From assembly GCA_050633885.1 (NCBI GenBank), contig JBOEHK010000002.1, positions 558,001 through 622,000 of the forward strand: 64,000 nucleotides of DNA, written 5' to 3'. A program made the position numbers and the translations under genes. The stretch is from JAWSVE01 sp050633885. Its GTDB lineage: Bacteria > Pseudomonadota > Gammaproteobacteria > Pseudomonadales > Cellvibrionaceae. Below, piece by piece: positions 15,903 to 25,780 of this stretch (the first letter of the stretch is position 1; each line of letters starts with the position of its first letter). The notes below the pieces were generated by a model. The model was not told where the DNA came from, made no database searches, and worked only from the letters and a program-made list of their open reading frames with translations.

Positions 15903-18900
15903 TTCCCCACAATATTATGTAAGTGATCGTGAAATTCTGGAAGATCAAAACTGGTTAGATTCTTTGTCGAGCGTGATAGCTCAATCAGTTAGTGAAATAG
16001 GTGGTGTTGCGGGACAAACAAAGCTGATTGAATTTGTTGTTGGTGCTGCCGTATCGGGCGCTACTGATTATGCTACAACATCAGTTGCTATTGAACTTGA
16101 AGTTATTAGCGCTGAAGAAATAAGGGTCGGGGATGAAATTTATTTAACATCCGAGTTGCAATTAGTAGATGGTATCTTGGACGCTTCTATCACAACAGCG
16201 GCTACTTTGTTTATGCAAAGTGCAGTTGTTGCGGCATTTTCATTAGTAGGTATTGCGTTGACCCCAGCCGCAATTGCTGCGGTTGGTATCGTAGCGGCTG
16301 GGGGCATTGCTTATGGATATAGTAAAGTTTTCGGATCAGATATTGAATTGATTTTGGATACTCTTGCTGGAACAGTAGACGTAAACCTACAGCTTAAGGA
16401 CGAGAGTGGAAACATCATAGGAGGAGTACTTTATAAAGATGGGCTTACCACCACTGAAGCTGACGCAATGGCTTTTCTATTTGACAAAGCTATCAACGAG
16501 GGCATGGCCACATCGCTTGAGGCTGGAATGGAAATAGAAGTTGTCTTTGGAACCGGCACACCCGGAAATGTATATACAACATATTCAGATGATTTGTTGT
16601 CGGATATAGCGACAATTCAAAATGGATTACAAATCAATAATTTTAATCAGAGTCAATTCGTTCAAAATTATGGAGATGATGTTTATTTTAGAGAAAACGA
16701 TGGGTTGCTTGTTGGTCGGCAAGATGGAGGCTTTACAATAAGGGGTGAGTTTTTCCTGATAGAGCATATCTTGACGGGTGCAGGTCAGCTTTATGGAAGC
16801 CCAGGTTCTTCAGATAAAAACCTGATAGTTGGTACAGATGGTGATGATAATCAACTTGCAGGAAATGGAGGTAACGACACGATTTATGGGTGGCACGGCG
16901 GCGATAAATTATTTGGTGGGAATGGCCATGATACACTTTATGGAGATGAATTCGAGAATTATGCACCAGCGATTTCACATCAAAGTAGTGGTAATGATAA
17001 TTTATTTGGCGGTGATGGCAATGACGTCCTATGGGGTGGCGCATGGCACGATCATTTAGCTGGAGACGGTGGCAATGATATTTTGCATGGTGGTACGGAA
17101 AACGACCGTCTCTATGGAAATACTGGTGATGATGAACTTTTTGGTGATGATGGCGATGACCTTTTTATTGCCAGTTCAGGAGATGATACGTTTGACGGTG
17201 GAAGTAACTCAACCTATTCGACATCTGAATTAGGCAGTAAAAATATAAAAATTGATGTGGGTTATGCAGAATTCAAAGGCGATACAATCGACTATTCATT
17301 AATTGATCGAAGTGGAGGCGCTGAGTGGTTATTTGTTGAGTTGGATATTGGTAATGCATTTATGACAGAAGATTTAAGTACTTCTGTTTTTGGTAGTTTT
17401 GATCATACCCTGATTAATATTGAGAATGTAATCGGGTCATCAGAGCGAGATTACATAATTGGAAGCGACCAGACAAACATATTCCGTACAATTGGTGGGA
17501 GCGATCATATAGAAGGAAAAGGAGGTGAGGACGTTTTCTATGTTCATGAGCCACAAGCGGGAGACACAATAACGATTGATGGTGGAGACGATGAAGATTT
17601 TGTTTTTATAGATGGGAATCCGTCTGATTATTTCGATCCCAAAGAGATTACTCCGGGTGTTTGGCATTATCAACATAAGCAAACTTTAGGTATCGTCGAG
17701 GTTACAAATGTATTGCGTGGTAACATAAATATTGGCGGTACAGTTTTTATCCCTCCAAACGAAAATGATGACATAACGATTAATGGCTCAACCACCAATC
17801 ATTTACAGCTTGAATCCTCCAGTATGTATTCCGGTGGCTCTGCCAATACTGGAAACTTGTCTGCATCAAATGTCCAGCAAAATAGTGCGACGGGTGAAAC
17901 AACAATGGATGTCACGACGCCCGACGGCAATTTGATTCATATCACTATCGGTGGAGGGATCATTATGGGGACTGCAATAGCTCCAGATGGAACTCTTTAT
18001 CCAGTTTGGTACGATCAAAACGGCAACGAAATAGACCCGAATAATCCTTCCTTCAATCCAGGCACTACAATTTGGTGGGATGGGCGTCCGGATATTTATG
18101 TGGATGCACAAGGCGAGGTACATTACGTTCCCGATCTTGGTGGTTTGCCAAACTATATTTCGGCATCTTCTTCCGATGTGATTTTTGGTGGGGATGGAGA
18201 TGACGTTTTGATCGGTGGAGGTAGCCCAGCGATCTATAACGATGATCCTGATGATATCTTTGATTTTCTGAATGACCCTGCGATTATTACATCGCCCGCT
18301 ATCGAAGGTGTATATGCGGCTTTCGGTGATGCAGAAAATACAGGCTCTCCGCTTGTCCTTGATTTAGACGGGGATGGAATCGAGTTGAGTTCATTGTTAG
18401 AAAGCAAAGTATTTTGGGATATTGATGAAGATGGTTTTGCTGAAAATACGGGATGGGTTGATGCAGACGATGGATTGCTTGCTATAGATTTAGATAGTGA
18501 TGGTAGTATTTCTTATCACACCGAGTTATTTGGATCACTTACGGAAGATGGCTTTACTGATCTAGCAACGCTCGATAGTAATTTGGATGGTGTAATTGAT
18601 GCAAACGATGCACAATTTTCCGATCTACTTGTTTGGAAAGATATTAATCAAAACGCGATAAGTGGCTCGGATGAACTTTTTTCTCTTACCGAATTAAACA
18701 TTACCGAAATTGATCTTTATGCATCTCAACAATTTAATGTGTTTAATGAAGGCCATACGGTTTCTCATATCAGTAGTTACACAATGGATGATGGCGTTAA
18801 CGGCCCGATAACCCGAGAAATATCAGATATTTGGTTTGAGTACGACAATATTAATACGATTTTCAAACAAAGCTTTGCATTTGATGAAACAACATTAGGG

Positions 18901-21024
18901 CTTCCTGATCAGCGGGGTTATGGAGAAATACCAAATCTTTATATTGCTGCTTCTACTGATAATGATTTGACCGATCCCGAGAGCCTTATAAGCCTTCTTT
19001 ATCAATTTATTGGTCAAGATTTAGAAAATTATTTTACCGACGATCACAGTGTTATGGATGATGTTGAAACGATATTGTTCCGGTGGGCAGGCGTGGACGC
19101 AATTGATCCGACCAGCCGGGGCCAATATGTTGATGCCAGAAAAGTTGAATTTTTAGAAAAGCTTTTCGGTGAGGATTATACCCAAGGCTCACTCCCCAAT
19201 CCGGGAACATTGGCGTCAATGGCCGTGAACCGAGCATTCGAGATGGCACTTTATACGTTTACTGGCCGTTTTATTGCTCAAACAATTGAAAATGATCTGT
19301 TCGAAGGAAGTCTTACATATAATTATGCCACCGATATTCTTGAGGGTGTAACAGGCTTTAATCAAGATGGGCTTAATGCGTTGCTTGCTAAATCGCTTGA
19401 TGGATCGCAGGTTCAGGACAAAATGTCATTTTGGGTTAATGTTGTAAATTCCATAGATCATTCTGTTGGTCTGGCGAATATTTCCACAGCAGAAATAACG
19501 GCATTGGAAAACACGATTATTGCTAGCGATTCAACAATTACTATTCAACAGCTCCTCGATAAGAGAGATAAGAATATCGAAGACGAGCTTTCATGGACGC
19601 CTGATGGTGACAGTATTTCTGGAACGACAGGAGATGATGTTTACTTGGGTAGTGTTGGTGATGATGTATATCTAGGGAATTACGGGAATGACACACTTTC
19701 TGGTGGATTAGGAAATGACATTTTCTATGGATCGGCAGGTGATGATATTCTGGATGGTCAACTTGGTGATGATAGCCTCGTAGGGCAAGGCGGTGCCGAT
19801 ACATACAAATACACAATTGGTCATGGCGATGATTTCATTCAAGAGCAATATCTGGATGTTGACAAAATTGTATTTTCTGCGGGATTAACGTCGAACGATA
19901 TTCTTGTTTCACGCATTGCCGGATCAGATTTATTCTTACAAGTTGATCCAAATGTTGGTGCAGGAAGCATAACAATAAATGGTTATGTTGAGCTTATGGA
20001 GTTTTCCGACAGCACGGTGATTGATATTCGCACTTTGGATTTAGTTACCCACGGCACGTCTGGCGATGATACTTTATATGGCGCAAAAACAGCAAAAGGC
20101 GGCAGTGGCGTTGATACGATTTATGGTTATGATGGCGATGATACACTTCATGCCTTTGCGCCAAATGAAGTTGAATATAATGACAATTATTTAGATGGCG
20201 GCACTGGAGATGACAAACTCTACGGTGGGCGGGGTGATGATTTTTATTATATGGGATCAGGCAATGATCTCGCTGTTGACACAGTGAGTGGTGATGACGT
20301 TTTCGTTTATACTGGCGGTCTTGATCATCTCTATACAAAAAATGGAAATGATACTCTCGTCCTTGATATCGATAAAACCATAAACGAAATTTCAATCAGT
20401 ACGACAGGTAATTATGATGCCACTCTTGTTGTTGACGCTGGTGTTAATGAGTTGTTTTTGCAGTATCAGCAACACAATAGTTACAAGATAGAAAATATTG
20501 AATTCCAAGACGGATTCTATACAGATTTAGGCAACTTCCAATCTTGGCAGTATGGCACGTCTTTGGCGGAGATAATTAACGGGACATCTTCTGAGGATAC
20601 GCTTATTGGAATGTCAGGTGATGACATTCTTTATGGTTTTTCTGGTGAAGATGATCTTCACGGCGGCACCTATAGTGACATGCTTTATGGTGGGGATGGC
20701 CTAGATAAACTTTGGGGTGGAATTGGAGCAGATTCCTTCATTTTTGAAAGCGCTTCTGCATTTAACGATGTTGATATTATCGGAGACTTTGACACAACTG
20801 AAGGCGATGCCATTGATATTATCGATCTCTTGAGTGGCTATGATCCTCTCTCGGACGCTATCACAGATTTTGTTCAGATCACCGATAATGGTACAGATAG
20901 CACAATTTCTGTCGATGCTGATGGTGGCGCTGATAACTTTATCCAGATCGCTACATTGCTAAATGTAACAGGCATCACCGATGAAGATGCCCTTGAGACA
21001 AATGGTAATCTGATAGCAGCATAA
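15895..21024 (+). CDS. Large RTX protein secreted by type I secretion
   Basis: 1709 residues with AAAGGAG before the ATG. Residues about 100-145 form a Gly/Ala-rich hydrophobic stretch (for example AAIAAVGIVAAGGIAYGYSK) of glycine-zipper character. RTX nonapeptide blocks (GGxGxDxxx) lie at about 312-433, 1240-1305, 1387-1447 and 1565-1608. An EF-hand-like Ca region lies at about 820-900 (LDLDGDGIELS, DLDSDGSISY). The C terminus (about 1615-1709, YDPLSDAITDFVQITDNG onward) matches the VCA0849-type type I secretion target. No ABC exporter, membrane fusion protein or RTX acyltransferase is in the window. It could be a contact-dependent toxin or an adhesin. Confidence 0.9.
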   Translation: MPSSPQYYVSDREILEDQNWLDSLSSVIAQSVSEIGGVAGQTKLIEFVVGAAVSGATDYATTSVAIELEVISAEEIRVGDEIYLTSELQLVDGILDASITTAATLFMQSAVVAAFSLVGIALTPAAIAAVGIVAAGGIAYGYSKVFGSDIELILDTLAGTVDVNLQLKDESGNIIGGVLYKDGLTTTEADAMAFLFDKAINEGMATSLEAGMEIEVVFGTGTPGNVYTTYSDDLLSDIATIQNGLQINNFNQSQFVQNYGDDVYFRENDGLLVGRQDGGFTIRGEFFLIEHILTGAGQLYGSPGSSDKNLIVGTDGDDNQLAGNGGNDTIYGWHGGDKLFGGNGHDTLYGDEFENYAPAISHQSSGNDNLFGGDGNDVLWGGAWHDHLAGDGGNDILHGGTENDRLYGNTGDDELFGDDGDDLFIASSGDDTFDGGSNSTYSTSELGSKNIKIDVGYAEFKGDTIDYSLIDRSGGAEWLFVELDIGNAFMTEDLSTSVFGSFDHTLINIENVIGSSERDYIIGSDQTNIFRTIGGSDHIEGKGGEDVFYVHEPQAGDTITIDGGDDEDFVFIDGNPSDYFDPKEITPGVWHYQHKQTLGIVEVTNVLRGNINIGGTVFIPPNENDDITINGSTTNHLQLESSSMYSGGSANTGNLSASNVQQNSATGETTMDVTTPDGNLIHITIGGGIIMGTAIAPDGTLYPVWYDQNGNEIDPNNPSFNPGTTIWWDGRPDIYVDAQGEVHYVPDLGGLPNYISASSSDVIFGGDGDDVLIGGGSPAIYNDDPDDIFDFLNDPAIITSPAIEGVYAAFGDAENTGSPLVLDLDGDGIELSSLLESKVFWDIDEDGFAENTGWVDADDGLLAIDLDSDGSISYHTELFGSLTEDGFTDLATLDSNLDGVIDANDAQFSDLLVWKDINQNAISGSDELFSLTELNITEIDLYASQQFNVFNEGHTVSHISSYTMDDGVNGPITREISDIWFEYDNINTIFKQSFAFDETTLGLPDQRGYGEIPNLYIAASTDNDLTDPESLISLLYQFIGQDLENYFTDDHSVMDDVETILFRWAGVDAIDPTSRGQYVDARKVEFLEKLFGEDYTQGSLPNPGTLASMAVNRAFEMALYTFTGRFIAQTIENDLFEGSLTYNYATDILEGVTGFNQDGLNALLAKSLDGSQVQDKMSFWVNVVNSIDHSVGLANISTAEITALENTIIASDSTITIQQLLDKRDKNIEDELSWTPDGDSISGTTGDDVYLGSVGDDVYLGNYGNDTLSGGLGNDIFYGSAGDDILDGQLGDDSLVGQGGADTYKYTIGHGDDFIQEQYLDVDKIVFSAGLTSNDILVSRIAGSDLFLQVDPNVGAGSITINGYVELMEFSDSTVIDIRTLDLVTHGTSGDDTLYGAKTAKGGSGVDTIYGYDGDDTLHAFAPNEVEYNDNYLDGGTGDDKLYGGRGDDFYYMGSGNDLAVDTVSGDDVFVYTGGLDHLYTKNGNDTLVLDIDKTINEISISTTGNYDATLVVDAGVNELFLQYQQHNSYKIENIEFQDGFYTDLGNFQSWQYGTSLAEIINGTSSEDTLIGMSGDDILYGFSGEDDLHGGTYSDMLYGGDGLDKLWGGIGADSFIFESASAFNDVDIIGDFDTTEGDAIDIIDLLSGYDPLSDAITDFVQITDNGTDSTISVDADGGADNFIQIATLLNVTGITDEDALETNGNLIAA

Positions 21025-21026
21025 AT

Positions 21027-21314
21027 TTATATTTCCGACCCTCGCGGCGTATAAGTGCGAGGGTTTTTAATCCATTCATGCAAATCTTTTACATAGAAAG
21101 CCAAGCGTTCACTTTTTTCACGCAACCTTGGCAGTGGTGCAGGCTTTGGAAATAATCCCATTTCTATGCGCCGCAGAATTTCCTTTCTTGAAATACCGCA
21201 TAATCTGACAGCCATACTGATCGGGATAAGCGCATTGCATTTAATCATAAGTGCTGCTGCAACTTCGGCTTCAAAATCCCTTTTAATGCTTCGTGGTTTT
21301 GACAGTAAATCCAT
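21027..21314 (-). CDS. AlpA-like DNA-binding protein (copy 2)
   Basis: 95 residues with the same layout as the protein at 10711-10989: an AALMIKCNALIPISMA stretch, the helix-turn-helix VRLCGISRKEILRRIE, FPKP and HEWIKNPRTY at the end. It is a diverged paralogue. It is probably a MerR/AlpA-type regulator or excisionase. No integrase is adjacent, so it may serve a second recombination module or regulate the nearby RTX operon. Confidence 0.7.
   Translation of the reverse strand: MDLLSKPRSIKRDFEAEVAAALMIKCNALIPISMAVRLCGISRKEILRRIEMGLFPKPAPLPRLREKSERLAFYVKDLHEWIKNPRTYTPRGSEI
21038..21068 (+). terminator. Rho-independent terminator of the RTX operon
   Basis: ACCCTCGC pairs with GCGAGGGT around a short loop and is followed by TTTTT. 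It lies inside the last codons of the convergent AlpA-like gene at 21027-21314. Confidence 0.8.
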
Positions 21315-21784
21315 GAGTGATCCTTTCTTTAAAGATGAAAAGCCTTAGTGCTTTTCGCTCACCCATGTCTTGGAAATAAATACGATAAATCGCCTTTGAT
21401 GATATCTGCAACTTTGCGAATATCCGTAGCTCTTCTCTTATAAGCATAAACCTTAAAATATTAATAATTTCTTAACGTCACCATGAAACCCCTTGCTCAC
21501 CATGCGTTTAGATTTTTGTTCGAGTAGGGGGCTTGTAGTGTCATAAGCCATATTTTCCTTCCCCCGCGCCGAAGAAAACAATTCCCGACCTTTAATGTGA
21601 ACGCTATCCGCCAGCGCTCGCGCATCAAATCATTTTTCCCGCAAGTTCATCTATGCAAGCAAAGCTTCCAGATTCACTAAGCGGTCCCCCACAAAATGAT
21701 CTGACCCGCTCACTGGTGCTGGCGGAGTTGTCGCCTTCACAAGGTCGAAAATTCATTCGGCCCTCGTAAAAGAAGGAAAACATT
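21315..21784. other. Non-coding leader region upstream of the antirestriction genes
   Basis: 470 bp without a convincing ORF. The right half holds several short inverted repeats and GC-rich tracts (around 21590-21740) and leads into a strong ribosome binding site (AAGAAGGAAAACATT) for the 74-residue gene. I see no named RNA family. Confidence 0.4.
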
Positions 21785-22009
21785 ATGACCACGCAAAATA
21801 CCCAAACAAAAACAAATACGCGTCCTACGCATTCTTTGTGCAAGAAGATCGGAGATGGCGAGACGGCAAAATTCATAGCCATAGGTGTCGCTTGGGCAAG
21901 AGAAGGCCACGGCCTGTATTGCAAGATGAACGGCAAGCAAATCATCGAAGGTGGTTTTTATGCCTTTCCAAGAAGCAAAGAAAACCAAGGCGATCAAGCG
22001 GGGCAATAA
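21785..22009 (+). CDS. Small hypothetical protein co-located with ArdB/KlcA
   Basis: 74 residues with a good ribosome binding site. The C-terminal half forms a small beta domain (FIAIGVAWAREGHGLYCKMNG). I do not recognise a named family. Its stop lies within a hairpin terminator and the antirestriction gene follows 35 bp later. Confidence 0.6.
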   Translation: MTTQNTQTKTNTRPTHSLCKKIGDGETAKFIAIGVAWAREGHGLYCKMNGKQIIEGGFYAFPRSKENQGDQAGQ

Positions 22010-22021
22010 GCCCCGTTTTTT
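21999..22021 (+). terminator. Hairpin terminator between the 74-aa gene and ardB
   Basis: CGGGGC and GCCCCG form a 6-bp GC stem around a short AATAA loop, followed by TTTTTT. It overlaps the 3' end of the 74-residue gene. Read-through or a separate promoter would be needed for ardB. Confidence 0.75.
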
Positions 22022-22044
22022 CTTTGATAGAAAGGATGAAAACA

Positions 22045-22440
22045 ATGATTACTAAAACACTTGTACAAGAAAAAGATCGTTTGGAATTTCTGCCAAAATA
22101 TATCGGCAACAGGTTCTTTAAATTTGAAATGCTGGTTTATGCCTTCACGGATAAATTCTGCAAAGACTATAGCGGTGGGTATTGGGAGTTCTGGATGCTC
22201 GAAAATGGCGGCATCCTCATGACGCTGGATAGCGATGAAGTTTTCCAAGTATGCAATGATATGAATTACTTTGAAGATACTATGAGCGCAGAAAGTATCA
22301 GCATCGCGGTCAATATGTTCGCACTTAACGCTCTTATGGATGGGGGCTGTGATAAGCGCATTATTGATTACTATTACGCGCTTGGTGATTATGCCTCCGA
22401 GCAGAAGGAGGCTTCTAAGATAATTCGTTTAATTGATTAG
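22045..22440 (+). CDS. ArdB/KlcA-family antirestriction protein
   Basis: 131 residues from the ATG at 22045, chosen because AAAGGA lies 8 nt upstream. The longer open frame from 21838 would run through the preceding gene. Family hallmarks are RLEFLPKYIG, FEMLVYAFTDKFCKDYSGGY, WEFWMLENGG, and the C-terminal NMFALNALMDGG and YYALGDYASE. ArdB/KlcA proteins block type I restriction in the recipient after conjugation, by a mechanism distinct from DNA mimicry. All conserved blocks are present. Confidence 0.88.
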   Translation: MITKTLVQEKDRLEFLPKYIGNRFFKFEMLVYAFTDKFCKDYSGGYWEFWMLENGGILMTLDSDEVFQVCNDMNYFEDTMSAESISIAVNMFALNALMDGGCDKRIIDYYYALGDYASEQKEASKIIRLID

Positions 22441-22447
22441 CTTAACC

Positions 22448-22477
22448 AAAGCCGTCCTCTCTAAAGGGCGGCTTTTT
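22448..22477 (+). terminator. Terminator after ardB
   Basis: AAAGCCGTCC pairs with GGGCGGCTTT (one G-T pair) and is followed by five T in all. It also touches the stop of the convergent TPR/zinc protein gene. Confidence 0.75.
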
Positions 22478-23831
22478 AATCCACCGTATTCATGAGCATA
22501 TTAAATCTACGCTCTTCAATTCTGGCTCGATCTTCCAAGCCACAAGCGCGACAAAGATCAGGAGAAAACACTCTGTTTTCTGGCTTGTCTTTCAAAGCGC
22601 TATCGATCTTCTCCAAAATCTCCTCCGGTTTCATATCGGCAGGCGCAACAATCCGCCCTGTAACAACGTGCTTTTCCTCGTTCTCTCTATGTTCGTGATC
22701 AATTTCTTCATTGCGCCAGCAAGTCGAACATAGAACTGAAAAGCTTTCAGTGTGCGAATACACCACAGCATCTTTATCTAAATGCTTACTGATATCACCA
22801 AGTTCGCCTTTGTTTTCTTGAGTGCCAGTAAAATCAAAGAACTGATAATTATTCTTTCTAAGTGTTGCAAGGTGAGGGAAGACAGCAATTTGCTGATCTC
22901 CGTATTTGTGATACGTGACAGGCGCACCATCAAATAAGATCACATCACCAAAATCCACGCCTAAATCCTGATACAAAACACTGCGGATAATACCGTGACA
23001 AGGGCTTAATCGTTCGATCCAGATTGTCTCTTCCAGTCCGGGGTTGTCATGCTCGCCATCTCGTTCAGCGAGCGGCCTTTCAGCAAGCCGAACCTTGCAG
23101 GAAGGGTAATTACCTTCGGGAAGGTCATATCTTCCCATCTCAATCTTACTGCCAATCTCTTTCCAGATATTAAGCGCAATCTCGCCTTGTCTAGATCCGG
23201 TGGCACAAATCCCTAAATTCCATTGATAGCTTTCACTCGGCTCATCTGTCAGTTCGATCGCCTTTTGATTAGCCTTTACGCCTTCTGCAAAATGGCCTCT
23301 TGTCTTAAAAAATAGGCCTTGGTTGTAATGCGCCCAAGAGGTATTTGGTAGTAGTTCTACTAAACGTGCATAGCTCTTTCTGGCAAGGTCATCGTATTGG
23401 CGACCCATAAGCCTTGCAGTGGAAGATAACCCCTCAATAATCTGCGCTTCTTTTTTCTTCTCATTGATTGCTAAAGCCATCTCCGAAAGTCGTTTAATGA
23501 CTTTCCCAAAGAGAGGGTGATCTGGTGGAGGGTCATTCAGAAAGTCCAAATCTCGACCCGCTTCCATAGCACAACCCATTAGAATGAGGATATCTTCATT
23601 CTCTTTATGTGTTTCATATATCTGGTCTAGCAAATCCAGTGATTGCTCGATATTGAGATGCCCATCGTGAACGATATCAATCAAGGCATCTGCTGCGACA
23701 TCGTTCGAGCTTTGGGCTTTTATGAGCGGCGCTAAAATCTTCCATGCTTCATCATAATCAGAAGCCTCGATAGCTAAGTCATGGATTTTTTTTATTTTCT
23801 CATCGGTGAGTTTACGTCCGAACATCTGCAC
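22476..23831 (-). CDS. TPR protein with two Cys pairs (possible zinc site)
   Basis: 451 residues, or 449 if the ATG at 23825 is used. The N-terminal 230 residues are helical repeats, with a TPR-like unit WAHYNQGLFFKTRGHFAEGV. The C-terminal half is a mixed domain with LCSTCW and LCRACG, which could jointly bind zinc. I do not recognise the family. It is convergent with ardB and separated from its own upstream neighbours by a long non-coding region. Confidence 0.6.
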   Translation of the reverse strand: MQMFGRKLTDEKIKKIHDLAIEASDYDEAWKILAPLIKAQSSNDVAADALIDIVHDGHLNIEQSLDLLDQIYETHKENEDILILMGCAMEAGRDLDFLNDPPPDHPLFGKVIKRLSEMALAINEKKKEAQIIEGLSSTARLMGRQYDDLARKSYARLVELLPNTSWAHYNQGLFFKTRGHFAEGVKANQKAIELTDEPSESYQWNLGICATGSRQGEIALNIWKEIGSKIEMGRYDLPEGNYPSCKVRLAERPLAERDGEHDNPGLEETIWIERLSPCHGIIRSVLYQDLGVDFGDVILFDGAPVTYHKYGDQQIAVFPHLATLRKNNYQFFDFTGTQENKGELGDISKHLDKDAVVYSHTESFSVLCSTCWRNEEIDHEHRENEEKHVVTGRIVAPADMKPEEILEKIDSALKDKPENRVFSPDLCRACGLEDRARIEERRFNMLMNTVD

Positions 23832-24652
23832 TAAAGCCCTTTATATTCTTCACTCTTGTTTAATGGAAACGCATTCCATTTTCCAGCCCCGCGATGGAGA
23901 ATAGCGGGAAGGGAAGTATCGCATATATAAGACTCAAGCTTCTGGCGCTTGCGGCAGTCCTCAGTGACACCGTCGTCGTATAGCAAATAACGCTATCAAA
24001 AATATCTGAATATGTTGCTTTGTCACATAGTTCCGCTATTGGAATGGCTTTGCGACGACCGCAAGATGTGTGCGTGTAGTACAAAATAGGACCATGTCCC
24101 TATTTTCTCCTCCCCGCACCATCATGAAAAGGACGTTTCCCCGTCCGTTTTATCCTCAGGAAGCGCACTAAGTCTCGTCCCTTAACCAAGTGCTTATATG
24201 GCGCATTACCAACATCGAGTTGGATGCTGCACCAGCGAACGCGTGGCCGTTCGATCACCAGTCAGGGCGCGTTCCTGCTCCCCGACACCCCATGACCAAA
24301 GAGCATTTCCATGCCCCTTGGAACCCTAGGATCAGAAAGGAGAATTTACCTCTCCCCTCTGAACTCCCCATGAAGCAAAGAGGGATGTTAGCTCCCCCTT
24401 ATGCAATCCCCTCAACCAACCCTGCGCAGATTGGATGCCGCCACTGTTTCGCCAGTGGATAACGACCAAGGGAGCGCCCTTGGATGCGTGATTGGCATGT
24501 AATTCACCCCTAATTGCGTATTAAGGAAAAGATCTTTACATTAAACCCGAAGTAGAACAATGTAATTTCTGGTGTGTGCCCATAGCGGACGTTTTATATT
24601 AATCAGATGTATCACGATAAAAGGGGTTAGGGATTGATTGTATGGAGAGAGT
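23832..24652. other. Gene-free region with a chain of hairpins
   Basis: About 820 bp with no credible gene. The stretch from about 24130 to 24490 contains consecutive stems: GGACG/CGTCC, CCAAC/GTTGG, CGAAC/GTTCG, CCCTCT/AGAGGG, GGGAT/ATCCC, CCACTG/CAGTGG and CCAAGGG/CCCTTGG. The density is unusual. It may be a structured RNA, a single-strand promoter or an origin-type region. The last 160 bp lead to the ABC-3C operon and should hold its promoter. Confidence 0.5.
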
Positions 24653-25780
24653 ATGACTGACGGACAAACCAAAAATGCAGCTTTAACAACCGCCTTAGCT
24701 TTTCATTATCAAGTGCTGATCGGCTTAGATAAGTGTTTTTTGCTTGAAGACGGTCAGTCAGTTTGGTTTGAAAAAGATGGTGATGTTAGTTTGGTTTCGC
24801 CAAACAATTCGGAGTCAACACAAACTGAAGTAAAAGATTATGCGGCACCATTGACTGATCACCATGAAAACCTTTGGAAAACTCTGAAAAATTGGCTTGC
24901 TCCAGAGTTTGGTCACTCCCAATATGGTGTTTTGGTGCTTCATACCACACAAGCGTTTGGTGCTACTACTCGCCTAAAAGACTGGAACGCACAAAGTACA
25001 GATCAACGATTGCAAATATTAAAGGATATTTTTTCTGAACGAACCAAAGAGCAACTGAATGCCGAAAAACCTTCAGAAGTTATAAAATTGCAAAAAACAG
25101 TAATGGCTGCTGAAGAGTTATTGCTCAAGAGTGTACTAGATAAGGTAACCTTATATACGGAAGCTGATGACAGGCAAGATCTGGAAAACCGGATATATTC
25201 CAGACCTGTAGGCATTCCGAAAAGTAATTTAAAAAGCTACTTACATGGGCTTATTGGCTTTGTGTATGCGCAGGCAACGCAGCAATCTTGGAGCATTAAA
25301 CATAAGGGTTTTGCCGCTAAGTGCGAGGAACTGACCGCTCTTCTTTGTAAAAAGGAGTTCACCTTTCCGGTCTTTTCTGGCTACGAAGCCTCCGAACAAC
25401 AAGTTGAATTACACCAAGACAGGCCCTTTGTACAAAAAATCGTTGATATTGAGCATTATGAGATGATTTCTGATGCTGTCGGTAATTGGCTTGAATTGCA
25501 AAACTCACTGTTTGAACAGTTAGATGAATATCCTCTCTATAAAGACAAGACAATTTCCTACCAAAATAAATTGGTTAAAAAATACAAACTTGCTTATTCA
25601 AGCGCTCAACTCGAAGCGACAGACTCAATCAAAAGTTCCAAATTGCTTTATAACAAAACCATAAGCGAACAACCGCTTAACATGGGCAACGATATCCCAC
25701 CTCTTGAATACAAAAATGGTCTGATGCATGACGCTATGGATGATGAAGACCGTGACTTAAGATGGAGGGTTGAACCATGA
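24653..25780 (+). CDS. ABC-3C system N-terminal (effector or sensor) component
   Basis: 375 residues from the ATG at 24653, which is preceded by GGAGAGAG. The beginning (ALTTALAFHYQVLIGLDKCF, then VWFEKDGDV and QTEVKDYAAP) is the pattern of the ABC three-component (ABC-3C) family, whose first domain resembles a restriction-endonuclease-like fold with an E-x-K element (TEVKD). It overlaps the next gene by 4 nt. ABC-3C systems were predicted computationally to be conflict systems. Whether this protein is the nuclease effector is not proven. Confidence 0.8.
   Translation: MTDGQTKNAALTTALAFHYQVLIGLDKCFLLEDGQSVWFEKDGDVSLVSPNNSESTQTEVKDYAAPLTDHHENLWKTLKNWLAPEFGHSQYGVLVLHTTQAFGATTRLKDWNAQSTDQRLQILKDIFSERTKEQLNAEKPSEVIKLQKTVMAAEELLLKSVLDKVTLYTEADDRQDLENRIYSRPVGIPKSNLKSYLHGLIGFVYAQATQQSWSIKHKGFAAKCEELTALLCKKEFTFPVFSGYEASEQQVELHQDRPFVQKIVDIEHYEMISDAVGNWLELQNSLFEQLDEYPLYKDKTISYQNKLVKKYKLAYSSAQLEATDSIKSSKLLYNKTISEQPLNMGNDIPPLEYKNGLMHDAMDDEDRDLRWRVEP

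Noticed and set aside
21838..22044. N-terminal extension of the ArdB/KlcA protein
   Set aside because: The extension overlaps the 74-residue gene and a terminator, is rich in Arg/Gln unlike the family, and the start at 22045 has a correct ribosome binding site.
24190..24462. 90-residue ORF in the hairpin-rich region
   Set aside because: Its composition is Pro/His/Arg-rich, it has no ribosome binding site, and it follows the hairpin arms. It is best explained as a chance frame in structured DNA.
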